Shown: in pieces, positions 1 to 10,657 of the stretch
How the letters are laid out: the number at the start of each line of letters is the position of its first letter
How positions within the stretch are numbered: position 1 is the first letter of the stretch
Assembly (NCBI GenBank): GCA_024233875.1
Contig: JACKPB010000001.1
Location: 186,001-250,000 of the forward strand
DNA from: Leptospiraceae bacterium
GTDB lineage: Bacteria > Spirochaetota > Leptospiria > Leptospirales > Leptospiraceae
Reading direction: 5' to 3'
DNA: 64,000 nt
Program-made: the position numbers and the translations under genes
The notes under the pieces: model-generated
What the model saw: only the letters and a program-made list of their open reading frames with translations
Told to the model about the DNA's origin: nothing
Databases searched by the model: none

Positions 1-888
1 GGAGTTCTTGCCCATTAGCATCATGACTGTGGCTCCAACAACTTCACCTTTGCCATCCCGGGTACAAACACCAAAGCGAAGAGCGGGTCCTGTTTTGATT
101 CTAGCAATCTGGCCGAGAAAGAGGGGTATCCCCTCAGCATCTGTCTTAACGGCAGTTTGTTCCATTTCTGAAATGGATTGAAACTTTCCCGCAGCACGTA
201 TTACTAACTGTTCACTACCTTTTTCTATGTAACCCCCACCTACATTCATATTGGATTCTTTTAGTTTATTCAAGATTTTGGAAAGGGTTAGTTCATGGGT
301 CATAAGACGTTTTGGGTCAATGAGAACCTGGTATTGTCTGGCTTCACCACCCAGGATATTCAGGTCTATCACTCCGGGGACGGCTTTTAGGATACGGTAG
401 ATTTCCCATTCCATATATGTACGGAGTTCTTCCGGAGAATGTCTATCCGATGTCAAAGTAAACTCATATATATCTCCGAGTCCTGTTGAAATAGGTGAAA
501 GCTCAGGTCTTCCGTATTCGGAAGGAATCTCGGCCTCTGCAAGTTTCAGTCTCTCGTTTACTAGTTGTCTGGCAAAATATATGTCTACATTGTCTTTGAA
601 GATGACAGTGACACTGCTGACACCGGTACGGGAGATTGAGCGTATCTCTTCAACGTCAGGAAGACCATTCAAGGCCAATTCAACAGGATAGGTTATGAAT
701 TGCTCGACTTCCATAGGGGAGAGTCCGGGGGATTGGGTGACTGCAGACACCTGGATATTGGTAACATCCGGGACAGCATCTATAGATAGATGTAATGAAT
801 TGTACAATCCTACAAGACTCAATAGTACTGTCGCAATGATTACAGAGATATTATTCTGAATAGATAGTGATATTATTTTTGAAATCAT
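1..888 (-). CDS. CzcA/CusA-family heavy-metal RND efflux pump, N-terminal part
   Basis: Partial gene: it starts at the ATG at 888 and runs off the left edge, so 296 residues are visible of a family usually about 1,020-1,060 long. The start shows the first transmembrane helix (about residues 10-32), then DAVPDVTNIQV, the hallmark of heavy-metal RND pumps, followed by the porter region (GLSPMEVE, YPVE, GLPDVEEIRSISRTG, GDIYEFTL). Such inner-membrane proton antiporters export Zn, Co, Cd, Cu or Ag with a periplasmic adaptor and an outer-membrane channel. The metal cannot be assigned because the selective residues lie in the missing part. It is followed on the left by unseen sequence and lies 57 bases downstream of the bioF-like gene on the same strand. 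Confidence 0.93.
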   Translation of the reverse strand, partial: MISKIISLSIQNNISVIIATVLLSLVGLYNSLHLSIDAVPDVTNIQVSAVTQSPGLSPMEVEQFITYPVELALNGLPDVEEIRSISRTGVSSVTVIFKDNVDIYFARQLVNERLKLAEAEIPSEYGRPELSPISTGLGDIYEFTLTSDRHSPEELRTYMEWEIYRILKAVPGVIDLNILGGEARQYQVLIDPKRLMTHELTLSKILNKLKESNMNVGGGYIEKGSEQLVIRAAGKFQSISEMEQTAVKTDAEGIPLFLGQIARIKTGPALRFGVCTRDGKGEVVGATVMMLMGKNS

Positions 889-945
889 TCTCTCTGTACC
901 CAGTCTTGGATTTTTGGGATATAATTCCAGTAAAAAAAAGAAAAC

Positions 946-2109
946 TCAGGATCTGATCGAAAAAAGGCTCAATAATCCGTTGATATCCTCAATTTTTACC
1001 TGTGAATTGATACTGATTCGGAGACGTGGAACTTTTACGGTCGGTGGTCTGATACCCCGGATATCATATCCATTTTTCTGTAAGGATCGGGAGAGTTCCA
1101 TAGTTTCGTGATCAGATGCACAAAGAACGGGTATGATTTGCGAACGGGATTCAAGTGTATCATAGCCTTTTTTTTGAATTTCCTCCCGAAAGTAATTAGA
1201 GAGGTTTACGATTTTAATTCTTTCATCGTTTTTATTTCTTATCAAATCTATAGATTTGTGTAGGGCATGAGCAATTGCGGGAATTGGGGCTGTAGAAAAA
1301 ATAAAAGTTCTTAGTTTATTAATTAAATAATCTTTGAACGGGTGGGAACAGGCTATGAAGGCACCTTCGAGCCCCATACTCTTACCGGCAGTATAGATTC
1401 GAATGTCAATAGAACTTAAGATATTCTTGATATGAGGTTTGGAGTCCGAATTCAGTTCTCCTATTATTTCAGATGTTCCGGCAAGTCCGATACCTTCGAT
1501 TCCGAAAACTCCGAGTGCATGGGCCTCATCTACAATGAGAGTGAAATCGTATTTTTCTTTTAAGTTTAAGATTTCATTGAGGGGTGCAAAATCTCCATCC
1601 ATACTGAATAGGCTTTCTGTAATGACAATTTTTTCTGAATCGTTTCCTGATTCACGGAGCAGGCTTTCCAGGTGATTTGTATCACAGTGTCTGTAGTATC
1701 TCACTTTCCCTTCCGAGAGTCTTGTACCGTCAATGATAGAAGCATGATTCAACCTATCACAAAATATGAGAGAATCTTTCTGTCCGAGCAATTGAATCAG
1801 TCCAAGATTGGCCAGAAATCCATTAGCTAAAAATAAACTGGTTTCAGACCCAACAAAATTTGCCATTTTTTCTTCAAGGGATTCATAGATATCTCTATGA
1901 CCCCGGATCAATCGGGATGCTGTGGAGCCGAGTCCGTAGAGATCTATGCCTTCTTTCATGGCATTTTTTAAATCGGGATCCCGGGAGAGGTTCAGATAGT
2001 CATTGGAGCTAAAATCTATACCCGAGGGAGATTTCAATTCTCTGTACCTACCGATTTCCCTTAGGTGGTTCAGTTCGGATGAGATTCTATTTTCCAGATT
2101 CCTGTTCAT
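946..2109 (-). CDS. bioF: 8-amino-7-oxononanoate synthase-like PLP enzyme (BioF family)
   Basis: 387 residues, full length for the alpha-oxoamine synthase family. BioF condenses pimeloyl-ACP or -CoA with L-alanine to form the first ring precursor of biotin, in the cytosol. Visible: NDYLNLSRDP near residue 36, GLGSTASRLIRGH, NHASIIDG, VDEAHALGVFG (Asp and His that hold the PLP ring), and TAGKSMGLEGAF with the Schiff-base lysine. The normally seen TFGKALG is changed to TAGKSMG, but the lysine is kept. The ATG at 2109 overlaps the upstream gene by 23 bases, so the two are probably cotranscribed. No other biotin gene is visible. A related enzyme (Kbl or another oxoamine synthase) is the alternative, but the overall pattern best fits BioF. 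Confidence 0.85.
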   Translation of the reverse strand: MNRNLENRISSELNHLREIGRYRELKSPSGIDFSSNDYLNLSRDPDLKNAMKEGIDLYGLGSTASRLIRGHRDIYESLEEKMANFVGSETSLFLANGFLANLGLIQLLGQKDSLIFCDRLNHASIIDGTRLSEGKVRYYRHCDTNHLESLLRESGNDSEKIVITESLFSMDGDFAPLNEILNLKEKYDFTLIVDEAHALGVFGIEGIGLAGTSEIIGELNSDSKPHIKNILSSIDIRIYTAGKSMGLEGAFIACSHPFKDYLINKLRTFIFSTAPIPAIAHALHKSIDLIRNKNDERIKIVNLSNYFREEIQKKGYDTLESRSQIIPVLCASDHETMELSRSLQKNGYDIRGIRPPTVKVPRLRISINSQVKIEDINGLLSLFSIRS

Positions 2110-4621
2110 TTATGTATCGCATTAGTTTATTTGCTTTGTCGTTTTCCGGATCTATGTTGAGAGTTCTATTCAGTATTTTCTTAGCTTTACGTAAATCTCC
2201 CTTGAGTCGGTAGGTGTCAGCCAGATTGATTTGATTGATTACATGCATTGGATATCGAATCCTGAAGCGTTCTCCATGTAGAATTGCCCGATCGTATTCT
2301 TTGCATTTTTTCATAATAAACGAATACAGATAAAGTGCATTGGAGTTTTCTGGTGCAATTTTTATAATTCTTTCGAGATATTCACCTGCTTTTGGAAAGT
2401 CTTTCCTTTTGATGAAGTGGTCGGCGATCTCCAAAAGTAAATGCTGATTGTCTCCGATGGCTTCGAGTGATTCGACATAAAACTTTTCTGCGATATCCGG
2501 TTCCCCATTCGACTCTGCTTTTCTCGCCTGATCTACCAGAGGATGAGAATGGATTGGTTCCATCTTCTTTTTTTCTCCTACAAACGAGATTCGCAGGAGT
2601 GAAAAGTCATCAGTTATCTCTCCCTGCTTTTTGGACTCTTCAAATATTCCGTGGAGATCAGCATCTGTTTTTTCTATGATATCAAATATTTTTGTTTCAT
2701 CTTCATTGATGATTCGATTTCCCTCACTGTCAGTAGAGAGCATAAGATCGTCTTTCCCGTCAGAACCACAGATCAAAACGTCATTTGTGTCCATTTGAAA
2801 CAGGTGAATATGGAGATTTCCGCTCAGACCTTCGATACCGATTTTTTTTATGAAGATTTCATTTTCTAAAAAGTCAGCTTTCTTGTCCCTATACAAAATG
2901 AAGTAAGGGTGTTCGGCATTCAGGTAGTAGACCAGACCGGTTTTGGTATTGATGAGACCGATGATGGCAGAGATAAGCATTGATCCATTGAACGCAGTGT
3001 AGACGTTTTGTATTTCTTTAAAGCATTCTTTGAGCCAGATTTCAGGGTATTGTTCCCTGATGAAAGGATTGTCTCTACTTCTTTCAATGATGGCTTTCAG
3101 GAGGATCCCGAAAACCAAGGCTCCACCGGCTCCCTGAATCGACTTACCCATCGCATCTCCATTGCTGAAAATAATGTACTCTTTATTTCTCAGATATATA
3201 GTATCCGCTATGCATATATCTCCTCCGATTTCTTTTTGATATCTCCGGAATTTGAATTCCTTTTTTTGCTTTAGAAAGATATCAATTTTCACATTGGTTT
3301 TTTCGGGATGAAATACACCACTAATGGGTTCAATGAGAAGGGAAGTTAAAAAATAATCTCCATCCTGTTGCTCTTTTAATTTTTGAATCTCAGAAAGAGA
3401 GAAGCTCAGTTCTTTGGTTCGATCATTGACTTTTTGTTCCAGATCCCTATTCAGTAATTCAAAATCATTTGTGATACGGGCAAATTTATTGGCAAGAATG
3501 GTTGCTATCCCTATGATGAAAGTGAAGAAGGCAAAATTGGAAACCTGAGGGAAGCGAATCAATCCTCTCGAAGCAAGTATATCAATTAGAGAAGAAATGA
3601 TGAGTGCAATTATGCCGCCTAACATATAGTTGGCATCATCGTTTTTTTTCTTTATATGCGTGTAGAGAAAATAGAACAAATATGGAACCAGGAGAAGAAA
3701 AGTAATCTGCCATACGATAGTTGAGAGCCTCATCACTGCCAGAGGACCAATCAATGTTGCAATCGCCAGAGCCAAACAGAGATAAGAATAAATCTTACTG
3801 TATTTATTGATTCGTTTCTCGAAATATTCAGAGAGAAATACAGTGAGGGAAGGCGCGGTCAAAAATAGTAGAATGTGCTCTGTCTTCCTATGCCAATAGA
3901 CATGAGAACCAAAAATTATGTCTCGGGTAGATGTATTTGCCACAAACCAGTAGATGGAACAAAGAATAGTAAAAAATCCAAAGTATAGATTGTACTTATC
4001 TACAGGTCGCTTCCAGGCCAGGAGCAAATGGTAGAGCCCGAAAACCATATAACTGGTCAGAAAAATAAATGTGAGAATTTCTTTGCTGTTTTGACTCAGA
4101 AAAATCTTATCAGATTTTCCTATATAGGGTTTGTCCATGAATTGCAAAGGGTAGCTTCCATCTGAATAAAGAACAATAACCAGAGTATTTTTCCCATCTT
4201 TGCGCAAAAGGCTATCCGGGATGTCGCGAATCACCGGTCTCATCGCAGCACTATTGTATGGCTCTACAGAACCGAACTCGGCGAACAATCGACCGTTGAT
4301 ATAAAACTTTGATACGTCCAGCACCCTACCCATATCTAGAGCAATTGATTCTCCCTCATTGATAAGATTCAATGTCTCTTTGGGGAGATCTCTCCAGACA
4401 GTAATGTGTCCGCTATAGGGCCAAATGTCAGCGGCTTTTGTAATATTAGCCGGAAGATCGATCCTGCGATAGTCATCATCTTCCTGATCCAACCAGGATT
4501 CATCAAACCCAACTTTATACTTCCAGCCATTACTGATTTCAAAAATATTTTGATCTGAAGGATTGCAATTGCTAAAGAGAAAAAAAATAAGGAGGAATGA
4601 TATTTTGTACAAAATTCTCAT
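2087..4621 (-). CDS. 7TM-DISM receptor with SpoIIE/PP2C phosphatase and TPR domains
   Basis: 844 residues. The N-terminus is a lipoprotein-like signal (hydrophobic stretch, then FSNC near residue 19). An extracytoplasmic DISM-type beta domain follows (to about 180), then seven hydrophobic helices (about 185-395), a short coiled coil, and a SpoIIE-type PP2C phosphatase domain (about 425-680). Metal-binding motifs are present: GGDICIAD, GDAMGKSIQGA, NAEHPYF, GSDGKDD and DDFSLL. The C-terminus holds about four TPR-like repeats (about 690-840). Family knowledge: such receptors sense a ligand outside and dephosphorylate a serine, often on a STAS-domain anti-anti-sigma protein. The target is unknown. 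It lies upstream of the bioF-like gene with a 23-base overlap. A second protein of similar plan, without TPRs, lies at 38576-40621. Confidence 0.88.
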   Translation of the reverse strand: MRILYKISFLLIFFLFSNCNPSDQNIFEISNGWKYKVGFDESWLDQEDDDYRRIDLPANITKAADIWPYSGHITVWRDLPKETLNLINEGESIALDMGRVLDVSKFYINGRLFAEFGSVEPYNSAAMRPVIRDIPDSLLRKDGKNTLVIVLYSDGSYPLQFMDKPYIGKSDKIFLSQNSKEILTFIFLTSYMVFGLYHLLLAWKRPVDKYNLYFGFFTILCSIYWFVANTSTRDIIFGSHVYWHRKTEHILLFLTAPSLTVFLSEYFEKRINKYSKIYSYLCLALAIATLIGPLAVMRLSTIVWQITFLLLVPYLFYFLYTHIKKKNDDANYMLGGIIALIISSLIDILASRGLIRFPQVSNFAFFTFIIGIATILANKFARITNDFELLNRDLEQKVNDRTKELSFSLSEIQKLKEQQDGDYFLTSLLIEPISGVFHPEKTNVKIDIFLKQKKEFKFRRYQKEIGGDICIADTIYLRNKEYIIFSNGDAMGKSIQGAGGALVFGILLKAIIERSRDNPFIREQYPEIWLKECFKEIQNVYTAFNGSMLISAIIGLINTKTGLVYYLNAEHPYFILYRDKKADFLENEIFIKKIGIEGLSGNLHIHLFQMDTNDVLICGSDGKDDLMLSTDSEGNRIINEDETKIFDIIEKTDADLHGIFEESKKQGEITDDFSLLRISFVGEKKKMEPIHSHPLVDQARKAESNGEPDIAEKFYVESLEAIGDNQHLLLEIADHFIKRKDFPKAGEYLERIIKIAPENSNALYLYSFIMKKCKEYDRAILHGERFRIRYPMHVINQINLADTYRLKGDLRKAKKILNRTLNIDPENDKANKLMRYINEQESGK

Positions 4622-4648
4622 ATAGGTAGTTTCGATAGAGTATTTAGA

Positions 4649-4831
4649 TCAAAAATTTGAGGATATCTTTTTTCTACTTGCATTCAATGTACTTTGACCA
4701 ATTGTATTATCAGCTTTAGACTTGATTGGAACGGTCAACACCGGTGAGACTGATAATGAAACGAATCTCTCGTATAAACTGATTAGGATGAGACTAGATA
4801 GAAATATCAAGAAAAAAATATCTTTTTTCAA
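4649..4831 (-). CDS. Possible small membrane-anchored protein
   Basis: 60 codons from a TTG start, not recognised. One hydrophobic segment (about residues 5-22) is followed by a polar tail. It lies just upstream of, and on the same strand as, the 7TM/PP2C gene. The ribosome-binding site is weak and the start is not ATG. It may be a real short membrane protein or a chance open frame in an A+T-rich gap. Confidence 0.22.
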   Translation of the reverse strand: MKKDIFFLIFLSSLILISLYERFVSLSVSPVLTVPIKSKADNTIGQSTLNASRKKISSNF

Positions 4832-4937
4832 AGGACTTTGTCTTTTCTAAAACTTTTTTTGTTTCGAATAGAATCAAACTAAGTGTCAATTTCCTTTGAG
4901 GAATAGAAGGTGTCTGAATATCAATAAGGGGTTAAGA

Positions 4938-5840
4938 ATGGACAATCAATCACTCAATAAATATTTCTCAGGGATGGACAATAAATCCATTGTCAACAGT
5001 GAATTGTTCGGATTGTTCCGTTCTGCCATCCAAACACATGAATTTGATCCCGATCCCTATCTATCGTTTCAGGAGAGGTATTTGGTATATAGATTATGTC
5101 TCTCTCATGTGTATCAGTTCTACTTTTCTTTAAACGGTGAAGAAGTATTTCAATTCGGTATCGAGATGGAACGCAAATCCAACTATCAAAATTATGTCAC
5201 AGAACACAAAAATACTTACCCTCCTTCTTTTTTTGAAGGAGAGATTGATATACGTAGGGTGAAAGAAATTACCGTTAAGGGAGTAGCATTTTCGGTGTAT
5301 TACTTCCAAAAAATTACTGAGTTTAAAAATTTAGAGGCAATATTTGTAATACCTCTTGTAACTCAGGAGATTCTCGAAGAACTCAGAAAGATTTTTGTTT
5401 TTGGGTTAAAGAATTACCATCCAAAGCAAATTCAGCCCAAGAGATTGCTTCCGCTCTATTCAAATTTTAAAGAAAAATTACGTGAATCCATTCTATCTTA
5501 CCCCTATCAGGATAGAGTTCAGGGAGTTTTGACTCTTTTTCGACTTGAGGATCTGAAAATCTACAATGAAAAAATGGGAGAATACTTTACCGGCAATCTC
5601 ATGAATGAGATCTGTACTACAATCTCCAGCCATTTAAAAAAGCATGATCTGATCATAGTGATCAATCACCGCTCCTACCTTACCTACTTACCCGACTGTA
5701 CTGTGGAAATCGTTCAAAAGAGATTTAGTGAAGTATTTTTCAAACTACATCAATTGATTATAAAGTTTAATTTGGAATTTTTTGAAGTCGGTCAGTCTAA
5801 CATTCAAAATCCAAATTTTATTGATGATTTGTTTGTATAA
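4938..5840 (+). CDS. Hypothetical protein with a degenerate GGDEF-like C-terminal domain
   Basis: 300 residues, cytosolic, no signal peptide or membrane helix. I chose the ATG at 4938 because AAGGGG lies about 7 bases upstream; an in-frame ATG at 4896 has no such site. The C-terminal part (about residues 195-290) reads like a GGDEF fold: LFRLEDLKIYNEKMGEYFTG matches the usual D-x-FK-x-N-x-x-G-x-x-x-G helix, and KKHDLIIVINHRSYLTYLPD sits where R-x-GGDEF-x-x-x-LP would be. The catalytic GGDEF loop is absent, so diguanylate cyclase activity is not expected. It could be a binding or regulatory domain. The N-terminal half is not recognised. It is divergent from the 7TM/PP2C gene. Confidence 0.72.
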   Translation: MDNQSLNKYFSGMDNKSIVNSELFGLFRSAIQTHEFDPDPYLSFQERYLVYRLCLSHVYQFYFSLNGEEVFQFGIEMERKSNYQNYVTEHKNTYPPSFFEGEIDIRRVKEITVKGVAFSVYYFQKITEFKNLEAIFVIPLVTQEILEELRKIFVFGLKNYHPKQIQPKRLLPLYSNFKEKLRESILSYPYQDRVQGVLTLFRLEDLKIYNEKMGEYFTGNLMNEICTTISSHLKKHDLIIVINHRSYLTYLPDCTVEIVQKRFSEVFFKLHQLIIKFNLEFFEVGQSNIQNPNFIDDLFV

Positions 5841-6015
5841 GACATAATTAGTTTAAGATAAAATATTAACCCGTACTCAAATACCCTATTTAGTGCGAAA
5901 AAGAGTACCTGAATTTTCTAATATTTTTTTTGTACTGTAAAAAAATGCGTCAAGCTAATTTGGATTTGTACCGTTTATTAGTTTAGCAGACATAATAATA
6001 TTAATAGGACATTAC

Positions 6016-6231
6016 ATGGAACAAACCTCTCCCCAATTCAAGAAAGTACTATCTAGATACGTTAACTACAGAGGGATCGATATTGTTCTTTATCTCAAAG
6101 ATGGCTCCGTGATTGAGCTCGATAAAAACCGTAGAATAGAAGGCGACTTCGTGATCAAAAACGAAAAAGAAGGGATTGTGTCCCGAATTGAACTTTCTAA
6201 CATCCAAAGAGCAGATTTTTTTGCTGCATGA
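6016..6231 (+). CDS. Small conserved-looking hypothetical protein
   Basis: 71 residues, soluble, not recognised. ATG at 6016 follows AATAGGAC, a usable ribosome-binding site. The sequence alternates charged and hydrophobic residues (DIVLYLKDGSVIELDKNR, then IEGDFVIKN) in a way that suggests a small beta barrel, possibly Sm- or SH3-like. That fold guess is inference only. It lies 111 bases upstream of rpsU on the same strand, so it may be part of or just ahead of the ribosomal/primase/sigma cluster. Confidence 0.6.
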   Translation: MEQTSPQFKKVLSRYVNYRGIDIVLYLKDGSVIELDKNRRIEGDFVIKNEKEGIVSRIELSNIQRADFFAA

Positions 6232-6297
6232 TCAAGTTTTCATTGACCCTAAGCCTACCTCTAGATTTTTTGTAAAACAGCAACACTATGTCAGAAT

Positions 6298-6320
6298 GGG
6301 TGATTCAATAAGAATCTCCC
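6298..6320 (+). promoter_or_regulatory. Hairpin in the rpsU leader
   Basis: A 9-base stem with one mismatch (GGGTGATTC against GAATCTCCC) and a five-base loop, followed by TTTATTTCT, sits directly upstream of the rpsU ribosome-binding site AAGGAG. It could be a weak terminator of the gene at 6016 or an attenuator/leader structure for the S21 operon. Sequence shows only the fold potential. Confidence 0.4.
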
Positions 6321-6342
6321 TTTATTTCTAAAAGGAGAAGGA

Positions 6343-6552
6343 ATGGTAGGAATTATTATCAAGGAAGGGGAGTCGATTGAAGCCGCTCTGAGAAGATTTA
6401 AAAGAGATTGTGCAAATGCAGGCATCCTAAGCGAAATCAAGAAGAGAGAACACTACGAAAAACCAAGTTTGGTTAGAAAAAAAGCTATCGATACAGCCAA
6501 AAGAAAAAGAGATAAGAAAAAAAGAATATTTGCTAAGAAAGAAAGAGCATAA
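6343..6552 (+). CDS. rpsU: 30S ribosomal protein bS21
   Basis: 69 residues, the usual length for bS21. Shows EGESIEAALRRFKRDC, followed by the basic block around REHYEKPS and the strongly basic C-terminus. bS21 binds late to the 30S platform near the anti-Shine-Dalgarno region and aids initiation. ATG at 6343 follows AAGGAGAAGG, one of the strongest ribosome-binding sites in the window. It is the first gene of the rpsU-yqeY-dnaG-rpoD group, the classic macromolecular-synthesis arrangement with a YqeY gene inserted. Confidence 0.97.
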   Translation: MVGIIIKEGESIEAALRRFKRDCANAGILSEIKKREHYEKPSLVRKKAIDTAKRKRDKKKRIFAKKERA

Positions 6553-6582
6553 TTCTACCATCCTAATTCCAAAGCGATCAGT

Positions 6583-7041
6583 ATGTCTTCCCTCCAGGAA
6601 AAAATAAATCAGGATCTAAAGTTGGCTATGAAGGCCAGAAAGGAACCTGACCTCACCACGTTGAGAATGGTCAAGTCAGACTTACAGTATGAATTGACCA
6701 AGACAGGTTCTCATTCTCTCTCGGATGAGGTTGTCCTCCAGATTCTTAAAAAAAATTTAACCAAGAGAAAAGATACAGCAGAGGAATACAGAAAAGCTGG
6801 AAGAACAGATCTTGCCGATAAAGAATTGTCGGAAGCAGAATTTATAGCAACTTATCTCCCTCCAATGGTTCCCGAATCAGAAATCCGAGAGATCATAGAA
6901 AAATCGATTCAGGAGTTGGGAGCCAGTTCCCCTTCCGATACAGGAAAGGTGATGGGTAAGGTTATGGCAAATTTTAAAGGTAAAAATATAGACGGTTCTT
7001 TGGTTTCCTCTCTGGTGAAAGAGATTCTATCCTCTAAATAA
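6583..7041 (+). CDS. yqeY: GatB/YqeY domain protein
   Basis: 152 residues, the usual size for the stand-alone YqeY family, which matches the tRNA-binding tail of amidotransferase subunit GatB. Motifs: LKLAMKARKEPDLTTLRMVKS, YRKAGRTDLADKE, EAEFIATYLPPM and the C-terminal GKVMGKVMANFKGK. The cytosolic role of the free-standing form is not firmly known; tRNA binding is assumed. It lies 30 bases after rpsU and 7 bases before dnaG, so cotranscription is likely. Confidence 0.93.
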   Translation: MSSLQEKINQDLKLAMKARKEPDLTTLRMVKSDLQYELTKTGSHSLSDEVVLQILKKNLTKRKDTAEEYRKAGRTDLADKELSEAEFIATYLPPMVPESEIREIIEKSIQELGASSPSDTGKVMGKVMANFKGKNIDGSLVSSLVKEILSSK

Positions 7042-7048
7042 TACGCCA

Positions 7049-8848
7049 TTGCAAATCCAAAATGACTTCATAGAAAGAGTAAAAAGAGAAGTCACTATTG
7101 AATCGTACATTTCCCGGTTTGTTACCCTAAAAACTCAGGGAAAAAGAGCTCTTGGGCTCTGTCCATTCCATAAAGAAAAATCCCCCTCATTTACAGTTTC
7201 ATTGGTTCACCAGCTTTTTCATTGCTTTGGTTGTGGAAAGTCCGGTGACCTCATCACTTTCGTACGGGAATACGATAGGGTAGACTTCCGTAGATCCTTG
7301 GAAATTCTTTCTGAGTACTCAGGAATTCCTCTGGAAACTACCGAAAATCGGGGAGAATCTCAGAAAAAGGCAGCATTCTTTCAATTGAACTCAAAGTTTA
7401 TGGAGTACTTTTCATCCAATCTTTGGGGGGAAAGGGGGTTGGAAGCAAGGCAGTACCTGGAAAGTCGGGGAATCTCAGATTCCCTCGCAAAAAAGTTTCA
7501 TCTAGGCTATGCCCTTCCGGGGTTTGATAATTTCACTAGAGATCTCCTGGGAACCCCTGAGAGCATTCAGAATGCCCAGATTCTAGGATTGGTCAAGACG
7601 AGTCCGAACCGACCGGGTTCTGTGTATGATTTTTATCGGGAAAGGTTGATCTTTCCTATTTTGGATTCCAACGGTAAGGTATTGGGCTTCGGAGGACGAT
7701 TGATCCGGGACTCAACAGAAGCTAAGTACATCAATAGTCCTGCATCGCCGATCTATGACAAAGGAAAGGTCTTCTACGGTCTGGATTCCGCAGGTCAGGA
7801 ACTTCGATCTCAGAGAGTTGCCATTCTAGTAGAAGGGTATCTGGATGTGATCGGACTTCACTCTAAGGACTTTTTCCACACTCTGGCTCCCCTCGGGACT
7901 GCCTTCACGGTTTTTCAGGCCAGGTTTCTAAAGAATCTTGTGGATAAGGTCATTCTTATGTTTGATGGAGACAGAGCGGGGCGGGCAGCCGGACTCAGAG
8001 CGACAGAGATCTGTTTTCGTGAAAACTTACTTTCAGAAGTGATATTTTTAGAAAATGGTGTGGATCCTTTTGATCTGGCAATGTCCAAAACGAAGATTGA
8101 AATCAAAGAAATTTTAGGTAAGACTACTTCTCAATCTGATTTCCTTCTCAGAGAAAATCTTTTGTATGCGGATCGCTCTTCCAGTCCTGAAGAAAAGAGA
8201 AGAGGAATCAATAAGCTATTTAGCTTTATCAAGTCTCTGGATAGAGACACAGACAAACAGATGTACCTCTCCGAAGGAGCAAAACAGCTCGGGATCAGTA
8301 TGTCTGCAATAATTAATGATTTTAAAAATGAACGGGGAGTTACTTTCGAAGCCCAAAAAGACGATATTAAAAAGAAAGAGATCATTGTTCCGGATTCTTG
8401 GGTAGCCATTCAAAGAAAAATATTGGCTCTCGTGATCCTTGAAAATTCATATCTTGAAGATCTAAATGATTTAGAAGAGCTTGAATTTTCCGATCCGGAC
8501 AGTTCTTATCTCTGGGAAATGATTTATACAAAATATATGAATTCAGAAGATATCAGTATCTCTATCCTCCAGGATCAGGAATTTCCTGAAAATGTAAGAT
8601 CTGCTATTATGCCATACATTATGGAAGTTGGGGAAGAGAGTGATCCTTCCGAGAATAAACAATTGTTTCACGGATTGTGCTTATTGCATCAAAAGAAGTC
8701 AAAAGAACACGAATTGAAGAGTCTAAGTAATGGAGTGAGTGTGTTGGACGATACAGATCGCATCTCCAGGATTATATCTATTCGAAGCGAAATTTTTAAA
8801 TTAGATGAAGAACTGAGGAAATCCGGTTCCACAATGGGAAGAGGTTAA
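7049..8848 (+). CDS. dnaG: DNA primase
   Basis: 599 residues, full length. Order: CHC2 zinc-binding domain (about residues 38-62; CPFHKEKSPSF then FHCFGCGKSGD), catalytic core with LGFGGR, then a Toprim domain carrying VEGYLDVI and MFDGDRAGR, the metal-binding Glu and Asp residues. A less conserved C-terminal helicase-binding region follows. DnaG makes the RNA primers at the fork with DnaB. The start is a TTG at 7049 with no clear ribosome-binding site. Translation may be coupled to the yqeY stop seven bases upstream. Ends two bases before rpoD. Confidence 0.96.
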   Translation: MQIQNDFIERVKREVTIESYISRFVTLKTQGKRALGLCPFHKEKSPSFTVSLVHQLFHCFGCGKSGDLITFVREYDRVDFRRSLEILSEYSGIPLETTENRGESQKKAAFFQLNSKFMEYFSSNLWGERGLEARQYLESRGISDSLAKKFHLGYALPGFDNFTRDLLGTPESIQNAQILGLVKTSPNRPGSVYDFYRERLIFPILDSNGKVLGFGGRLIRDSTEAKYINSPASPIYDKGKVFYGLDSAGQELRSQRVAILVEGYLDVIGLHSKDFFHTLAPLGTAFTVFQARFLKNLVDKVILMFDGDRAGRAAGLRATEICFRENLLSEVIFLENGVDPFDLAMSKTKIEIKEILGKTTSQSDFLLRENLLYADRSSSPEEKRRGINKLFSFIKSLDRDTDKQMYLSEGAKQLGISMSAIINDFKNERGVTFEAQKDDIKKKEIIVPDSWVAIQRKILALVILENSYLEDLNDLEELEFSDPDSSYLWEMIYTKYMNSEDISISILQDQEFPENVRSAIMPYIMEVGEESDPSENKQLFHGLCLLHQKKSKEHELKSLSNGVSVLDDTDRISRIISIRSEIFKLDEELRKSGSTMGRG

Positions 8849-8850
8849 TC

Positions 8851-10602
<1,752 letters not shown>

Positions 10603-10630
10603 TTCGATTCACCTATTATTTGAAAGCCCA

Positions 10631-10656
10631 AACCCGACCTCGGTCGGGTTTTTTTG
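10631..10656 (+). terminator. Rho-independent terminator of the rpoD operon
   Basis: Perfect 9-base stem AACCCGACC / GGTCGGGTT with a two-base loop, then a run of T to 10655. It lies 28 bases after the rpoD stop. The facing gene ends at 10658, so it may also work for that strand, although the opposite side lacks a long T run. Confidence 0.92.
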
Positions 10657-10657
10657 T

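Noticed and set aside
2467..2869. Short plus-strand frames inside the 7TM/PP2C gene
   Set aside because: They lie inside a long conserved coding gene on the minus strand and have no support.
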